Source: a virus
Direction: 5' to 3' (one strand)
Length of the DNA stretch: 30,502 nucleotides
Virus record (IMG/VR): IMGVR_UViG_3300042154_001056
Coordinates: 1-30,502 of that record
Every line of letters starts with the position of its first letter. Position 1 is the first letter of the stretch. Position numbers and translations under genes: made by a program. Below the pieces are notes generated by a model. That model searched no databases. It was not told where the DNA came from and was given only the letters and a program-made list of their open reading frames with translations. Shown here piece by piece: positions 30,169 to 30,502 of the stretch.

Positions 30169-30502
30169 TTGATTTGCAGATTCTGGTTAACTTGAATATG
30201 CGCTCCGATTATCAATTCTCCAGCTTTGATAGCTGATTTAAGTTTAACCTTATCCGGCTGAGTTGTGGTCTTGGTGACCATGTATTCTGCAGGAATAGAA
30301 TCCACATCATCAATCTCTACTGATTCAGAAGCTCTGAAGGATATCTTTAGGAGCGGAGATTCAATCTTGTCAACCTCGAATAGTTGCATTGCCATTGTCA
30401 GGTTATTTTTTAAATATTCGATACTTTTTGTGCGGGATTTTTTTAGGTCAGTAAGACGATCAATCTCGGCATCAATTATCGAACATTCTGAAGTTAGTTG
30501 TT
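30165..30502 (-). CDS. Gp157-family protein, C-terminal part (continues from the window start)
   Basis: This is the second copy of the gene described at 1-388, truncated at its 5' end by the window edge. It contains the part missing there: the C-terminal TQPDKVKLKSAIKAGELIIG and the ending IQVNQNLQIK, which matches the conserved Gp157 tail (K-ALKAGE...GA-L..N.SL.IK). The ATG at 30395 is internal, not the true start. Confidence 0.85.
   Translation of the reverse strand, partial: QLTSECSIIDAEIDRLTDLKKSRTKSIEYLKNNLTMAMQLFEVDKIESPLLKISFRASESVEIDDVDSIPAEYMVTKTTTQPDKVKLKSAIKAGELIIGAHIQVNQNLQIK
30272..30502. repeat. Terminal direct repeat, right copy
   Basis: This is the second copy of 1-231, with six substitutions confined to the last 104 bases. 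Five of the six are synonymous in the Gp157 frame and one changes Ser to Thr, so the two copies look like two natural variants. Confidence 0.95.

Noticed and set aside
1-30502. Integrase, attachment sites or prophage borders
   Set aside because: No recombinase gene or att-like repeat is visible; the end repeat is an assembly overlap inside a gene.

Overview
The window is an essentially complete tailed-phage genome. Its first 231 bases recur at the end (30272-30502), and the gene cut by the two ends (Gp157 family) is restored when the ends are joined. The molecule is therefore circular, or a circularly permuted assembly, of about 30,271 bp. The host is probably a member of the Bacteroidota. 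Reasons are a DUF3127 protein, starts without Shine-Dalgarno sites but with A/C-rich leaders, a TAnnTTTG-type promoter element, and structural proteins that resemble families I know from Bacteroidota phages. This is family-level recognition by eye; no search was run. I see no integrase, transposase, tRNA, CRISPR array or reverse transcriptase, so nothing here shows lysogeny by integration.

Layout. A divergent control region (about 2851-3045) separates two arms. The leftward arm runs from 2850 down to 1, crosses the junction, and continues from 30502 down to 25391. It holds a small HTH regulator, a string of micro-genes that mostly overlap by 1-28 bp, a DUF3127 OB-fold-like protein, an ERF annealing protein, a Gp157 protein, a NinG protein, a small HTH protein, a DUF1376-like replication protein, a primase-helicase and several unknowns. 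This is the early replication and recombination arm.

The rightward arm (3046-25324) begins with a sigma-factor-like gene and a ParB-methyltransferase fusion that carries an in-frame TAA. The terminase pair follows. Next comes a tail block: chaperone with a probable -1 frameshift, tail completion, two large tail proteins and tape measure. Then come protease, scaffold, major capsid, tail tube, portal, connector, tail terminator, fibres, the lysis cassette, and an exonuclease. Most of the tail block therefore precedes the head block, which is not the usual siphovirus order. A short tape measure (551 aa) and a tail-tube-like protein fit a siphovirus with a tail near 80 nm.

The most interesting signal is a two-part motif, ACAAA-N12-CATATTATTA, found only 14-16 nt before four virion-gene starts (6902, 13364, 13962, 16293). 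The spacing inside the motif is identical each time. I propose it is a phage-specific late promoter giving leaderless or nearly leaderless mRNAs, possibly read by the phage's own sigma factor (3046-3621).
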